From contig JAPPNU010000028.1 of assembly GCA_028873695.1 (NCBI GenBank), forward strand, positions 186,001 through 250,000: DNA of 64,000 bases, written 5' to 3'. Both the position numbers and the translations under genes were made by a program. This stretch comes from Gemmatimonadota bacterium. Its GTDB lineage: Bacteria > Latescibacterota > UBA2968 > GCA-2709665. Under the pieces are notes generated by a model, which saw only the letters and a list, made by a program, of their open reading frames with translations, did not search any database and was not told where the DNA came from. Numbering within the stretch: the first letter of the stretch is position 1; the number at the start of each line of letters is the position of its first letter. Below, in pieces: positions 44,036-51,403 of this stretch.

Positions 44036-45226
44036 ATGGATATCGGAAGGATCAGGTCGGACTTTCCGGCGTTGGATAGTTTCGTATGGTTTCAGAACGG
44101 GGGCGTGAGCATTACCCCGGCGCCCGTGGCTGAGGCGCATATCGGACTGATGCGGGAACTGTGGGAACGCGGTCCGATGCACATCGCCTATCCGGACGAG
44201 GAATATCCCCGACGTGAGCGGACCCGGGAGCGGCTGGCGGCATTCTTCGGCGTTACACCCGGCGACCTGGCCTTGATGCGGGGTGTGAGCGAAGCGTTTC
44301 AGACCGTTATACGCGGACTGGATTGGCGTCCCGGCGACCGCGTCCTGATCTCGGAAGAAGAAGAGGTGGCGTTGCTGGTGCCCTGTCTGCATTTGCGCGA
44401 CCTGTACGGCGTTGTCGTGGACAAGGCGCCCCTCGTGGATGATCCGGACGAGCAGGTCGAGGCGGTCGTCACGTGTATCACCGAGCGCACACGGCTAATC
44501 GGGCTGAGCCACGTCATCTCCGATACGGGGTACCGTCTGCCCGCCGAACGGATCTGTGCCGCGGCAAGGGAACGCGGCGTTATCAGTTTTCTGGACATGG
44601 CGCATTCAGCCGGATTGTACCCGACCGATCTGAACAGACTGGGCTGTGACTTTGCCGGAATCCTCTCCTACAAGTGGATGTATTCGCCCTATGCCGCCGG
44701 TGCCCTGTACGCCGGACAGGACAGCCGGGATCGAATCCGCGTTACCTACGCCGGGGGACGCGCGCAGGCGTGGGTGGACTTCCGGGAAGATCGATTCGCA
44801 CTCAAGGAAAGTACGGAAAGATTTGAATTCGGACCCTGGTCGTGGCCGCTGGTTCACGCGTGGGCCGTTGCGGTGGAGTATCTTACCGGCATCGGACTCG
44901 AGGCGATCTGGGCGCGCACGGCAACGCTGACGACCCGTCTGAAACAGGGACTGAGCGAGATTCCGGGTGTCAGGCTGTTCACGCCTTTGCGCCCCGAACA
45001 GTCTGCCGCCGTCGTCGGATTCAACCTGGATGGATGGCAGCCTCCGGACGTGAGGGATGCGCTGAGGAGTCGCTGGCGAATTGTCGTCAAGGCATTCGAC
45101 ACAACGCGGCGGGGCCTTCGTGCCAGCGTTCCCTTTTTTCTTCTTGAAGAGGAGATCGATCTGCTGCTCCGTGCGGTGGCCACACTGGCCTCAGAAGGTC
45201 CGGGGCGATCGGCAAGGGGCGGGTAG
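44036..45226 (+). CDS. Class V PLP-dependent aminotransferase-fold enzyme
   Basis: 396-residue fold-type I PLP enzyme resembling isopenicillin N epimerase-like and cysteine desulfurase-like proteins. The PLP lysine is K213 in ILSYKWMYSPYAAGALY, and SFLDMAHSAGLYPTDL contains the Asp and His that hold the cofactor ring. The reaction (epimerase, lyase, aminotransferase or desulfurase) cannot be assigned; no conserved desulfurase cysteine is visible near the C-terminus. It is the fourth gene of the operon, 69 bp after the inactive esterase and 82 bp before the 2-hydroxyacid dehydrogenase. Confidence 0.85.
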   Translation: MDIGRIRSDFPALDSFVWFQNGGVSITPAPVAEAHIGLMRELWERGPMHIAYPDEEYPRRERTRERLAAFFGVTPGDLALMRGVSEAFQTVIRGLDWRPGDRVLISEEEEVALLVPCLHLRDLYGVVVDKAPLVDDPDEQVEAVVTCITERTRLIGLSHVISDTGYRLPAERICAAARERGVISFLDMAHSAGLYPTDLNRLGCDFAGILSYKWMYSPYAAGALYAGQDSRDRIRVTYAGGRAQAWVDFREDRFALKESTERFEFGPWSWPLVHAWAVAVEYLTGIGLEAIWARTATLTTRLKQGLSEIPGVRLFTPLRPEQSAAVVGFNLDGWQPPDVRDALRSRWRIVVKAFDTTRRGLRASVPFFLLEEEIDLLLRAVATLASEGPGRSARGG

Positions 45227-45308
45227 GCGCGTCAGGGCGTTCAGCACGCGCTTGTGTGCGCCTTACCGCACCCGTGCCGTCCGAAGGGGAAACACTGGAG
45301 GGTTTGAT

Positions 45309-46274
45309 ATGGGAGAGGGAACGGTCAGGATGGTTGTCCCGGGAGACGATCCCGTGATGATCGCCGGGTCCGGGCATCTGGATCGCCTCGCGCCATACGG
45401 TCAGGTGGTTTTGTACGACTCGAGGCCGGCGTCGAGCGACGAGAAAGTCGACCGCGCCCAGGATGCGGGCGTCATCATTAACACGCGAGGGGTCGTTTCC
45501 TGGGGGCGGGACGAATTCGAACGGTTGCCCTGTCTGCGGATGATAACGAGTTGCTCGATAGGCACCGACATGTTCGACCTGGATGCCGCCCGCGACCATG
45601 GGATCGTGATCTGCAATCAGCCTGGACGGACGGCGCCGGTGGTGGCCGAGCACATGTTCGGTCTGATGTTCGCCGCGGCGAAACGCGCGGCGCTCTTCAC
45701 GAAGCGTATGCAGGCGGGCGAGTGGCCCAGGATGGATTGCATCTACCTGCAGGGCAAGGTACTGGGCATTGTGGGCGCGGGGAATATCGGGGCCGAGATG
45801 GCCAGGCTGGCGCGCGCGATCGGGATGGAAGTCCTTGCGTGGACGTACCACCCGTCTGCGGAACGGGCTGAGAGACTGGGCGTACGTTTCGTAACGCTGG
45901 ATGAACTGCTATCGAAGGCCGACGTCGTCAGCATGCACGTGGCGCTTACGGAAGACAGCCGCGGGATGATCGGCTCGAGGGAATTCGGACTGATGAAAGA
46001 CGGCGCGATTCTGGTGAACGGCGCACGGGGACCGGTCGTCGACGCGGACGCGCTCGTTTCCGCGCTACGGTCCGGACGTCTGGGTGGCGCGGCCATCGAC
46101 GTGTACGACGAAGAGCCGGTGCCGCCGTCTCATCCGCTGCTGACCTGCGAGCGGGCGGTGTTGACGCCTCACTGCGCCGATATGACGCCGGAAGGGGTCG
46201 ACCTGCTTAACGGCGGCGCCGTGGACAATGTCATCGCATTTCTGGAGGGTCGCCCGCGCAACCGGGTGACATAG
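45309..46274 (+). CDS. D-isomer-specific 2-hydroxyacid dehydrogenase
   Basis: 321-residue NAD-dependent dehydrogenase. NAD motif GIVGAGNIGAEMARLARAIG, catalytic Arg in LVNGARGPVVDADAL, Glu in IDVYDEEPVP and the acid/base His in LTPHCADMTPEG complete the family triad. It would interconvert a 2-oxo acid and a D-2-hydroxy acid, such as phosphoglycerate, glyoxylate or hydroxypyruvate-like substrates. GGAGGG 6 bp before the ATG at 45309 fixes the start; the same frame runs back to 45081 over the end of the PLP gene. A product of the neighbouring PLP enzyme (a 2-oxo acid) is a plausible substrate. Confidence 0.9.
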   Translation: MGEGTVRMVVPGDDPVMIAGSGHLDRLAPYGQVVLYDSRPASSDEKVDRAQDAGVIINTRGVVSWGRDEFERLPCLRMITSCSIGTDMFDLDAARDHGIVICNQPGRTAPVVAEHMFGLMFAAAKRAALFTKRMQAGEWPRMDCIYLQGKVLGIVGAGNIGAEMARLARAIGMEVLAWTYHPSAERAERLGVRFVTLDELLSKADVVSMHVALTEDSRGMIGSREFGLMKDGAILVNGARGPVVDADALVSALRSGRLGGAAIDVYDEEPVPPSHPLLTCERAVLTPHCADMTPEGVDLLNGGAVDNVIAFLEGRPRNRVT

Positions 46275-46309
46275 AATCGACGGAGAGCATCGGCATGGGG
46301 GAATCCGGT

Positions 46310-48811
46310 ATGGACGCGTACGAACCACTGAATCTGTCCGGCATGTGCAACGCGGGTCCGGAGCTTACGGGAGAGCGTTCGGATGTCTCTGCCGGCGTCC
46401 GGCACTACCAGGGGCTGCCTTTCCTGATCGGTCGCGACGACGCGAAGGGTGCGCCCTTTCTGCTGGGTTTCGGCGATGGAATTCCGGACCAGCCGGCATC
46501 CGTCCCGGTCCGAAAGACGGCGCGGCGTGTCATCGTGGCGCACCGGTTGCTCGATTCGCTGATTCCGGATAACGGTCCGATCGGCGAACGCGTGGCGGAA
46601 TATCGTTTCCATCTGGAGGGCGGCTCCGTTGTTTCGGCGTCCATCCGGGACCGGTTCGAGATCGGCACCGTACCGGCGTCCGCCGGGCTTCCGTTCGTGG
46701 CGGTCCAGGACCGGACCGACGGCATGCTTCCGCGCCACGAAGGGCGGTGGGGTGACGCCGGGCGCAGGCAGACCGAAGCGTTCCAGGGGAGATCGCGGGA
46801 CTTTACGCTCTGGGCCTGGGAGAATCCACACCCCGATCGCGTAATCGAACGGCTCGAGGTGATCCCCTCGGGTCCCGTGTTCGTCATAGGCGGTATCACG
46901 CTGGGCCACGCCGACGAGCATCCGTTTTCCCGGGAGGCGCCGCGGGAGGTGTTGATCACATTGCCGGAACGCGAGCACGCCGAAAAACCGTTCGACCTGG
47001 ACGTGAAGGTGGACCGCGGCATCGCCACGTACCCCTTTCCGCTGCCGGCGCAGTCGTCGGAAGCGTTCCTGAGGGACAACAGGAGGGGCTGGGGGGAGCC
47101 GCAGAATCCGTCGAGCAGTCCCACCTACGTCGAGGTGGCCGCGATTCCTTCCGCAACGGTAACGGTGACGCAGGGCTCCGAAACGCTGGGCGCCGTCCGG
47201 TGGGGTGAGGTGGAGAAACAGGGGTTCGTCGAGACGCCGGCATTAAAGGTCGAGGTCGTGAACCGCGGCCGCAACTGGGTGCACACCCGGGTGGTGGACG
47301 ACGAAACGGGGCGGCCAATACCCTGTCGGGTTCACTTCCGTTCGCCTGAGGGGATACCCTACGCGCCGCACGGTCACCATCCGCACGTGAATTCCAACCT
47401 GGACACCTGGCATATCGACGTGGGCGGCGACGTCCGGTTGGGTCAGATTACGTACGCGTACACGGACGGCACCTGTCAGGGCTGGCTGCCAAGAGGCAGG
47501 GTCATCGTGGACGTGGCGCGCGGATTCGAATACGAACCGTTGCGAACCGCGGTGGAGATCAGACCCGGCCAACGGGAACTGGAACTGCGTCTGAAACGCT
47601 GGTGCCGCATGAATGACGCGGGTTGGTTCAGCGGGGATTCCCACGTCCACTTTCTTTCCACGCAGGGCAGCCACACCGAGGCGCAGGGCGAGGACCTCAA
47701 CGTCGTCAATCTTCTGCCTTCGCAGTGGGGCAACCTCTTCACCAGCACCGAGGAGTTTACCGGCAGGGCGAGCGTGTCTCCGGACGGGAGCAGCATTGTC
47801 TACGTTGGATCCGAGAACCGGCAGCATTTTCTGGGGCATCTGATTCTGCTCGGTCTGAAAGAGACCGTGATGCCCTGGTGTTCCGACGGCCCGGGAGAGG
47901 CGGAAATGGGCGGAACGCTCGAAGTGACGATGTCGGATTGGGCGGACCGATGTCACGCGCAGGGCGGGACCGTCATCATTCCCCATCTGCCCAATCCCAA
48001 CGGCGAGCCGGCCGCACTCATCGCAACGGGGCGGGCCGACGCCGTTGAGATGCTCAGACATACGGCGTACAATCATCACGAATACTATCGTTATCTCAAC
48101 TGCGGGTACAGGCTGCCGCTGGTGGGCGGCACCGACAAGATGAGCAGCGACGTGCCCGTGGGCATTTACAGGACGTACGTAAGACTCCCCCGGGACGAGC
48201 CATTCACTTACGAATCCTGGTGCCGGAACATGGCCGCCGGACGGACGTTTCACAGCGGAGGCCCGATCATCCGGTTCACGGTGGACGGCCGCGAGATCGG
48301 CGACACGATCAGACTCCCGGGTAACGGGGGGACGGTCGAAGCCGTTGCGGAGGCCGAAAGCGTGCTGCCCGTCCATACGCTTCAGATCGTACAGAACGGG
48401 CGGGTCGTTGCTTCAACGGAAGAGTCCGGTGGCGCGAGAAGACTGCAGTTGAAGGCGGATATCGAGGTGGGTACGCATTCGTGGCTGGCAGCGCGCTGCG
48501 GTGGACCGGGTTATTTCGAGGCGGTCCCGCACCTGGACGGCTGGGGTCGCGGGATCATGGCGCATACCTCCCCGGTCTACGTTGCGTGCGGCGGCGAATG
48601 GTGGATGTTCGAATCTGAAACGGCGAGATATATGTTGACGCTGGTGGACGGCTGTATATCGTACATGCAGCTCAACAGCCGCCAGCACAGGCCGGGAGAG
48701 GTCACGCACCACCACGGGGAGGAGGACCACATGGCATACCTCGAACGGCCGTTTCTGGAGGCCCGGGAGGCCATCCATCGCAAAATGCACCGGCACGGGG
48801 TCCCTCACTAG
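46310..48811 (+). CDS. CehA/McbA-family metallohydrolase (copy 1)
   Basis: 833-residue cytosolic protein. Residues 1 to about 430 are beta-sandwich and carboxypeptidase-regulatory-like modules (VHFRSPEGIPYAPHGHHPHV). A PHP-like metal-dependent hydrolase domain follows (about 437-640): GDSHVHFLS, SENRQHFLGHL, IIPHLPNP and VGGTDKMS supply His, Glu and Asp ligands. CehA and McbA themselves hydrolyse carbaryl, an aryl carbamate; most relatives have unknown natural substrates. ATG 46310 is preferred over ATG 46295 because it aligns with the start of the paralogue at 51404 and has GGGGGAA upstream. It closes the six-gene operon and converges with asd. Confidence 0.85.
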   Translation: MDAYEPLNLSGMCNAGPELTGERSDVSAGVRHYQGLPFLIGRDDAKGAPFLLGFGDGIPDQPASVPVRKTARRVIVAHRLLDSLIPDNGPIGERVAEYRFHLEGGSVVSASIRDRFEIGTVPASAGLPFVAVQDRTDGMLPRHEGRWGDAGRRQTEAFQGRSRDFTLWAWENPHPDRVIERLEVIPSGPVFVIGGITLGHADEHPFSREAPREVLITLPEREHAEKPFDLDVKVDRGIATYPFPLPAQSSEAFLRDNRRGWGEPQNPSSSPTYVEVAAIPSATVTVTQGSETLGAVRWGEVEKQGFVETPALKVEVVNRGRNWVHTRVVDDETGRPIPCRVHFRSPEGIPYAPHGHHPHVNSNLDTWHIDVGGDVRLGQITYAYTDGTCQGWLPRGRVIVDVARGFEYEPLRTAVEIRPGQRELELRLKRWCRMNDAGWFSGDSHVHFLSTQGSHTEAQGEDLNVVNLLPSQWGNLFTSTEEFTGRASVSPDGSSIVYVGSENRQHFLGHLILLGLKETVMPWCSDGPGEAEMGGTLEVTMSDWADRCHAQGGTVIIPHLPNPNGEPAALIATGRADAVEMLRHTAYNHHEYYRYLNCGYRLPLVGGTDKMSSDVPVGIYRTYVRLPRDEPFTYESWCRNMAAGRTFHSGGPIIRFTVDGREIGDTIRLPGNGGTVEAVAEAESVLPVHTLQIVQNGRVVASTEESGGARRLQLKADIEVGTHSWLAARCGGPGYFEAVPHLDGWGRGIMAHTSPVYVACGGEWWMFESETARYMLTLVDGCISYMQLNSRQHRPGEVTHHHGEEDHMAYLERPFLEAREAIHRKMHRHGVPH

Positions 48812-48852
48812 CGGACTGTGGGGAACCGTCGGCACGGCGTCGCGAAATGGCG

Positions 48853-49935
48853 CTACTTTGCCTGTAGATATCCTTCGGCCGCAAGCAGTTCGGCCATGAG
48901 AATGGCGCCGCCAGCCGCCCCACGAACGGTATTGTGGCTGAGTGCGATGAATCTGTAGTCGAAAATGTTGTCGTCCCGCAGCCTGCCGAGCGTTACGCCC
49001 ATGCCGTTCCCCGCGTCCCGGTCCAGCCGGGTCTGGGGCCGGTCTTCTTCATCGAAATACGTCAGAAAGGGTTTTGGGGAAGAGGGCAGCCCGGCCGCTC
49101 TGGGGTCCCCCTGGAAGTTTCGCCAGGAATCGATGACCTGCTCCCGGGAAGGCTTCCGTTCGAAGGACACCGACGTGGCGGCCATGTGTCCGTCGCTGAC
49201 GGGTACGCGTATACACTGTGCTGAAATTGCCGGGCCGTCGGCGTTTCGGATTTCACCGTCGCGGATCTCGCCCCAGATTTTCAGCGGTTCCATGGCGCTC
49301 TTTTCCTCTTCTCCTCCGATGAAGGGAATGATATTGTCATTCATCTCCGGCCACGACCGAAAGGTCTTTCCGGCGCCGGAGATGGCCTGGTAGGTGCATA
49401 CGGATGCGCTTCTGGGTCCGAAGTCCGCAAGCGCCTCAAACGCGGGAACGTAGGGCTGAATCGAGCAATTGGGCTTGACGGCGACAAAACCGGCACGGGT
49501 GCCCAGGCGCTTGCGCTGCGTCTCGATGATGGCCACGTGTCCCGCGTTGATCTCGGGCATGAGCATCGGCACGTCGGGAGTCCACCGGTGGGCGGAGTTG
49601 TTGGACGCCACGGGCGTTTCCCGTCTGGCATAGGCGTCCTCGAGATCCCGGATGTCCTCTTTATCCATATCCAGCGCCGAACAGACAAAATCGGCCTCGC
49701 CGGCAATCGCGTCGACTTCGTTTACGTTCCTGACCGTCAGACCGGCGACGTCCGCCGGAATGTCCTTGTCGAGGGTCCAGCGGCCCGCGACCGCTTCGCG
49801 GTACGATCTGCCCTCGGACCGCGGGCTGGCCGCCACCACCGAGACTTCGAACCAGGGATGGTCTTCCAGGAGAGAGACAAAGCGCTGACCGACCATGCCG
49901 GTCGCGCCCAGAACGCCTGCTGTGAGCTTTCTCAT
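48853..49935 (-). CDS. asd: Aspartate-semialdehyde dehydrogenase
   Basis: 360-residue NADPH-dependent enzyme that reduces aspartyl phosphate in the pathway to lysine/diaminopimelate, threonine and methionine. Nucleotide motif GVLGATGMVGQRFVSLL, catalytic Cys in VKPNCSIQPYVPA and His in RVPVSDGHMAATSV are present. The length and KPNCS motif match the archaeal/fungal-type branch of ASADH. The start at 49935 has AAGGAA upstream; the open frame above it overlaps the leader. Expression is evidently lysine-controlled through the riboswitch at 50101-50283. It is the only gene of its unit, between two catabolic blocks. Confidence 0.95.
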   Translation of the reverse strand: MRKLTAGVLGATGMVGQRFVSLLEDHPWFEVSVVAASPRSEGRSYREAVAGRWTLDKDIPADVAGLTVRNVNEVDAIAGEADFVCSALDMDKEDIRDLEDAYARRETPVASNNSAHRWTPDVPMLMPEINAGHVAIIETQRKRLGTRAGFVAVKPNCSIQPYVPAFEALADFGPRSASVCTYQAISGAGKTFRSWPEMNDNIIPFIGGEEEKSAMEPLKIWGEIRDGEIRNADGPAISAQCIRVPVSDGHMAATSVSFERKPSREQVIDSWRNFQGDPRAAGLPSSPKPFLTYFDEEDRPQTRLDRDAGNGMGVTLGRLRDDNIFDYRFIALSHNTVRGAAGGAILMAELLAAEGYLQAK

Positions 49936-50038
49936 TTCGGTTCCTTCTGTGAGTGAGTGTGGTCGGTTGCCGCCGGTGATGCGACGATCCCTTCGTTCCG
50001 GAAATCCGCGGCGCAACGCGCTGCGTCTACGGCCGGCA

Positions 50039-50079
50039 CAAAAACAGCCGGCATGTCCAGGGTAGAGACATCGCCGGCT
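50039..50079 (-). terminator. Riboswitch expression-platform terminator
   Basis: On the minus strand, AGCCGGC-g-ATGTC pairs with GACAT-GCCGGCT (12 bp with one bulge) around a TCTACCCTG loop, followed by GTTTTTG. It lies between the lysine aptamer and asd, as expected for transcription attenuation. Confidence 0.85.
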
Positions 50080-50100
50080 ACGACCGATCCGCGCCACGTC

Positions 50101-50283
50101 GCAAGAGAGCGCTCCACGGGACGCTGTTTCCCGTGACAGTCCGCTGGATATTATCCAGCAGCCCAGCCCGTTCATCCCGGCGGCGGGAGTTTCGGGCTTC
50201 GGCAGGTTTGCCCTTTCGCCCGGCAGTTGTCGGTCCGCCGTCCACTGCCGGTTACTGATGCAAACCCGCGCCTCTACCCTTGC
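50101..50283 (-). promoter_or_regulatory. Lysine riboswitch (L-box) upstream of asd
   Basis: Minus-strand leader with the L-box landmarks in order: GGGTAGAGGCGCGGG, CAGTAACCGG, GGCGAAAGGGCAAACC, TGCCGAAGCCC, GGGCTGGG, a GCTGGATA/TATCCAGC stem, GGACTGTCACGGG and GTGGAGCGCTCTC. The outer ends GCAAG (50279-50283) and CTTGC (50101-50105) pair as P1. Lysine binding should favour the terminator at 50039-50079 and shut off asd. The candidate promoter just upstream would start the RNA at the first aptamer base. Confidence 0.93.
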
Positions 50284-50292
50284 AGCGGAAGA

Positions 50293-50320
50293 AAAATATA
50301 CAAACGTTGACTTTTGTCAA
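50293..50320 (-). promoter_or_regulatory. Candidate sigma-70 promoter of the lysine-riboswitch/asd transcript
   Basis: Minus strand: TTGACA (50315-50320), 16-bp spacer, TATTTT (50293-50298). The expected start near 50286 is three bases before P1 of the riboswitch. The 180 bases on its other side (50321-50499) hold no gene and only a GC-rich hairpin. Confidence 0.65.
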
Positions 50321-50499
50321 GAAAAAGTGTCGTGAAATCCCCTGAATTGGTGTTCGGCCGTCCGGGAGCCGCGGATGAAGTCGCGCTGCCGGCCCGCTGC
50401 GCCGGCCCAGCGCGTGTTCCGTCGTCGGTACGGAATTCAGCGCGAGAGTTCCCTATAAACCTTAATGATTTATTGTATTTTATGAACGTGGATAACGCG

Positions 50500-51240
50500 T
50501 CAGAGCGCCAGCAGCCGCGCGATGTTTCCTCCAAGAATGGCGGAGGCGTCGGCCGCCGAGACTCCGGAGGCCCGTACCTTTGCGAGATCGGTGGTAATGT
50601 ACGTCGCCAGGTCGGGCGTGGGATAGGGCCCGTCGGTACCCCAGATGATGCGTTCCGGGCCCAGCCGGTCCACGGCCTCGCGGATTTTCCATATCAGCAC
50701 GACGCCGCTGATGTCCATGTGTACGTTAGCGTACGTTTCGGCGATTCCTATAAACCGATCGATGAGTCCACGGTCCGTGCACAGGTACCGTCCCATGTGA
50801 GCGACGATGATGGGGGTGTCCGGAAAGGCGCGGGCCATGCGTTCAAGGTCGGCGTACCGGCCGGTGAAGTCGATGAGACAGGGTACGCCGTGTTTGCCGG
50901 CCAGTTCAAGTACGGGGTCCGTCACGTATTCAGCCAGGGTGCATTCCCCGGCGTGGATCTTGATGCCCTTGAAGTCCATACCGGTGATGGCTTCCTCGAT
51001 GCATCCTATAATGGAACGTTCGGCGTTGGGCAGCGCGTATGCGTATGGGATCAGGCGGTCCGGATACGTCTCGTGCGCGGTCCGGGCCCGCGAGACGGCG
51101 TCGAACGCGGTGGTGCAGATCGCGAAGACGACGGACTTGCGTACGCCGGCGCCGTCCATGGACTCAACGATCTGACGGGCGGTGTATTCCGTACGCTCGG
51201 CGTTTCCGTGTCTGAGGTGCACATGGCTGTCGATAATCAT
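50500..51240 (-). CDS. Amidohydrolase family protein
   Basis: 246-residue TIM-barrel metal-dependent hydrolase of the amidohydrolase-2 type (aminocarboxymuconate-semialdehyde decarboxylase/dicarboxylate lactonase-like). Metal ligands are in IIDSHVHLRHG (His-x-His), IIVAHMGRYL (His) and IIWGTDGPYP (Asp). The family hydrolyses lactones or decarboxylates small aromatic-derived acids. The start at 51240 has AGGAG 8 bp upstream; the longer frame to 51324 has no support. The gene is divergent from the second CehA-like gene across about 160 bp, so it may be coregulated with it. Confidence 0.85.
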   Translation of the reverse strand: MIIDSHVHLRHGNAERTEYTARQIVESMDGAGVRKSVVFAICTTAFDAVSRARTAHETYPDRLIPYAYALPNAERSIIGCIEEAITGMDFKGIKIHAGECTLAEYVTDPVLELAGKHGVPCLIDFTGRYADLERMARAFPDTPIIVAHMGRYLCTDRGLIDRFIGIAETYANVHMDISGVVLIWKIREAVDRLGPERIIWGTDGPYPTPDLATYITTDLAKVRASGVSAADASAILGGNIARLLAL

Positions 51241-51403
51241 TGCCTTTACTCCTGTACAATGCGGCCGACCGACTCCGGTCATCTCCCGATCGGATGCCGA
51301 AAAGCATGGCGGACGCGATTCCACGGCCGATTGAGAGTACGGAGAAAGCGGGCAGGCGTCAATTGATTTTGGAGTGACGTCACAAGATTGGAGCGTGTAG
51401 CGT

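Noticed and set aside
50387..50413. GC-rich hairpin after the amidohydrolase gene as a terminator
   Set aside because: The stem is short and imperfect and no T-run follows on the minus strand.
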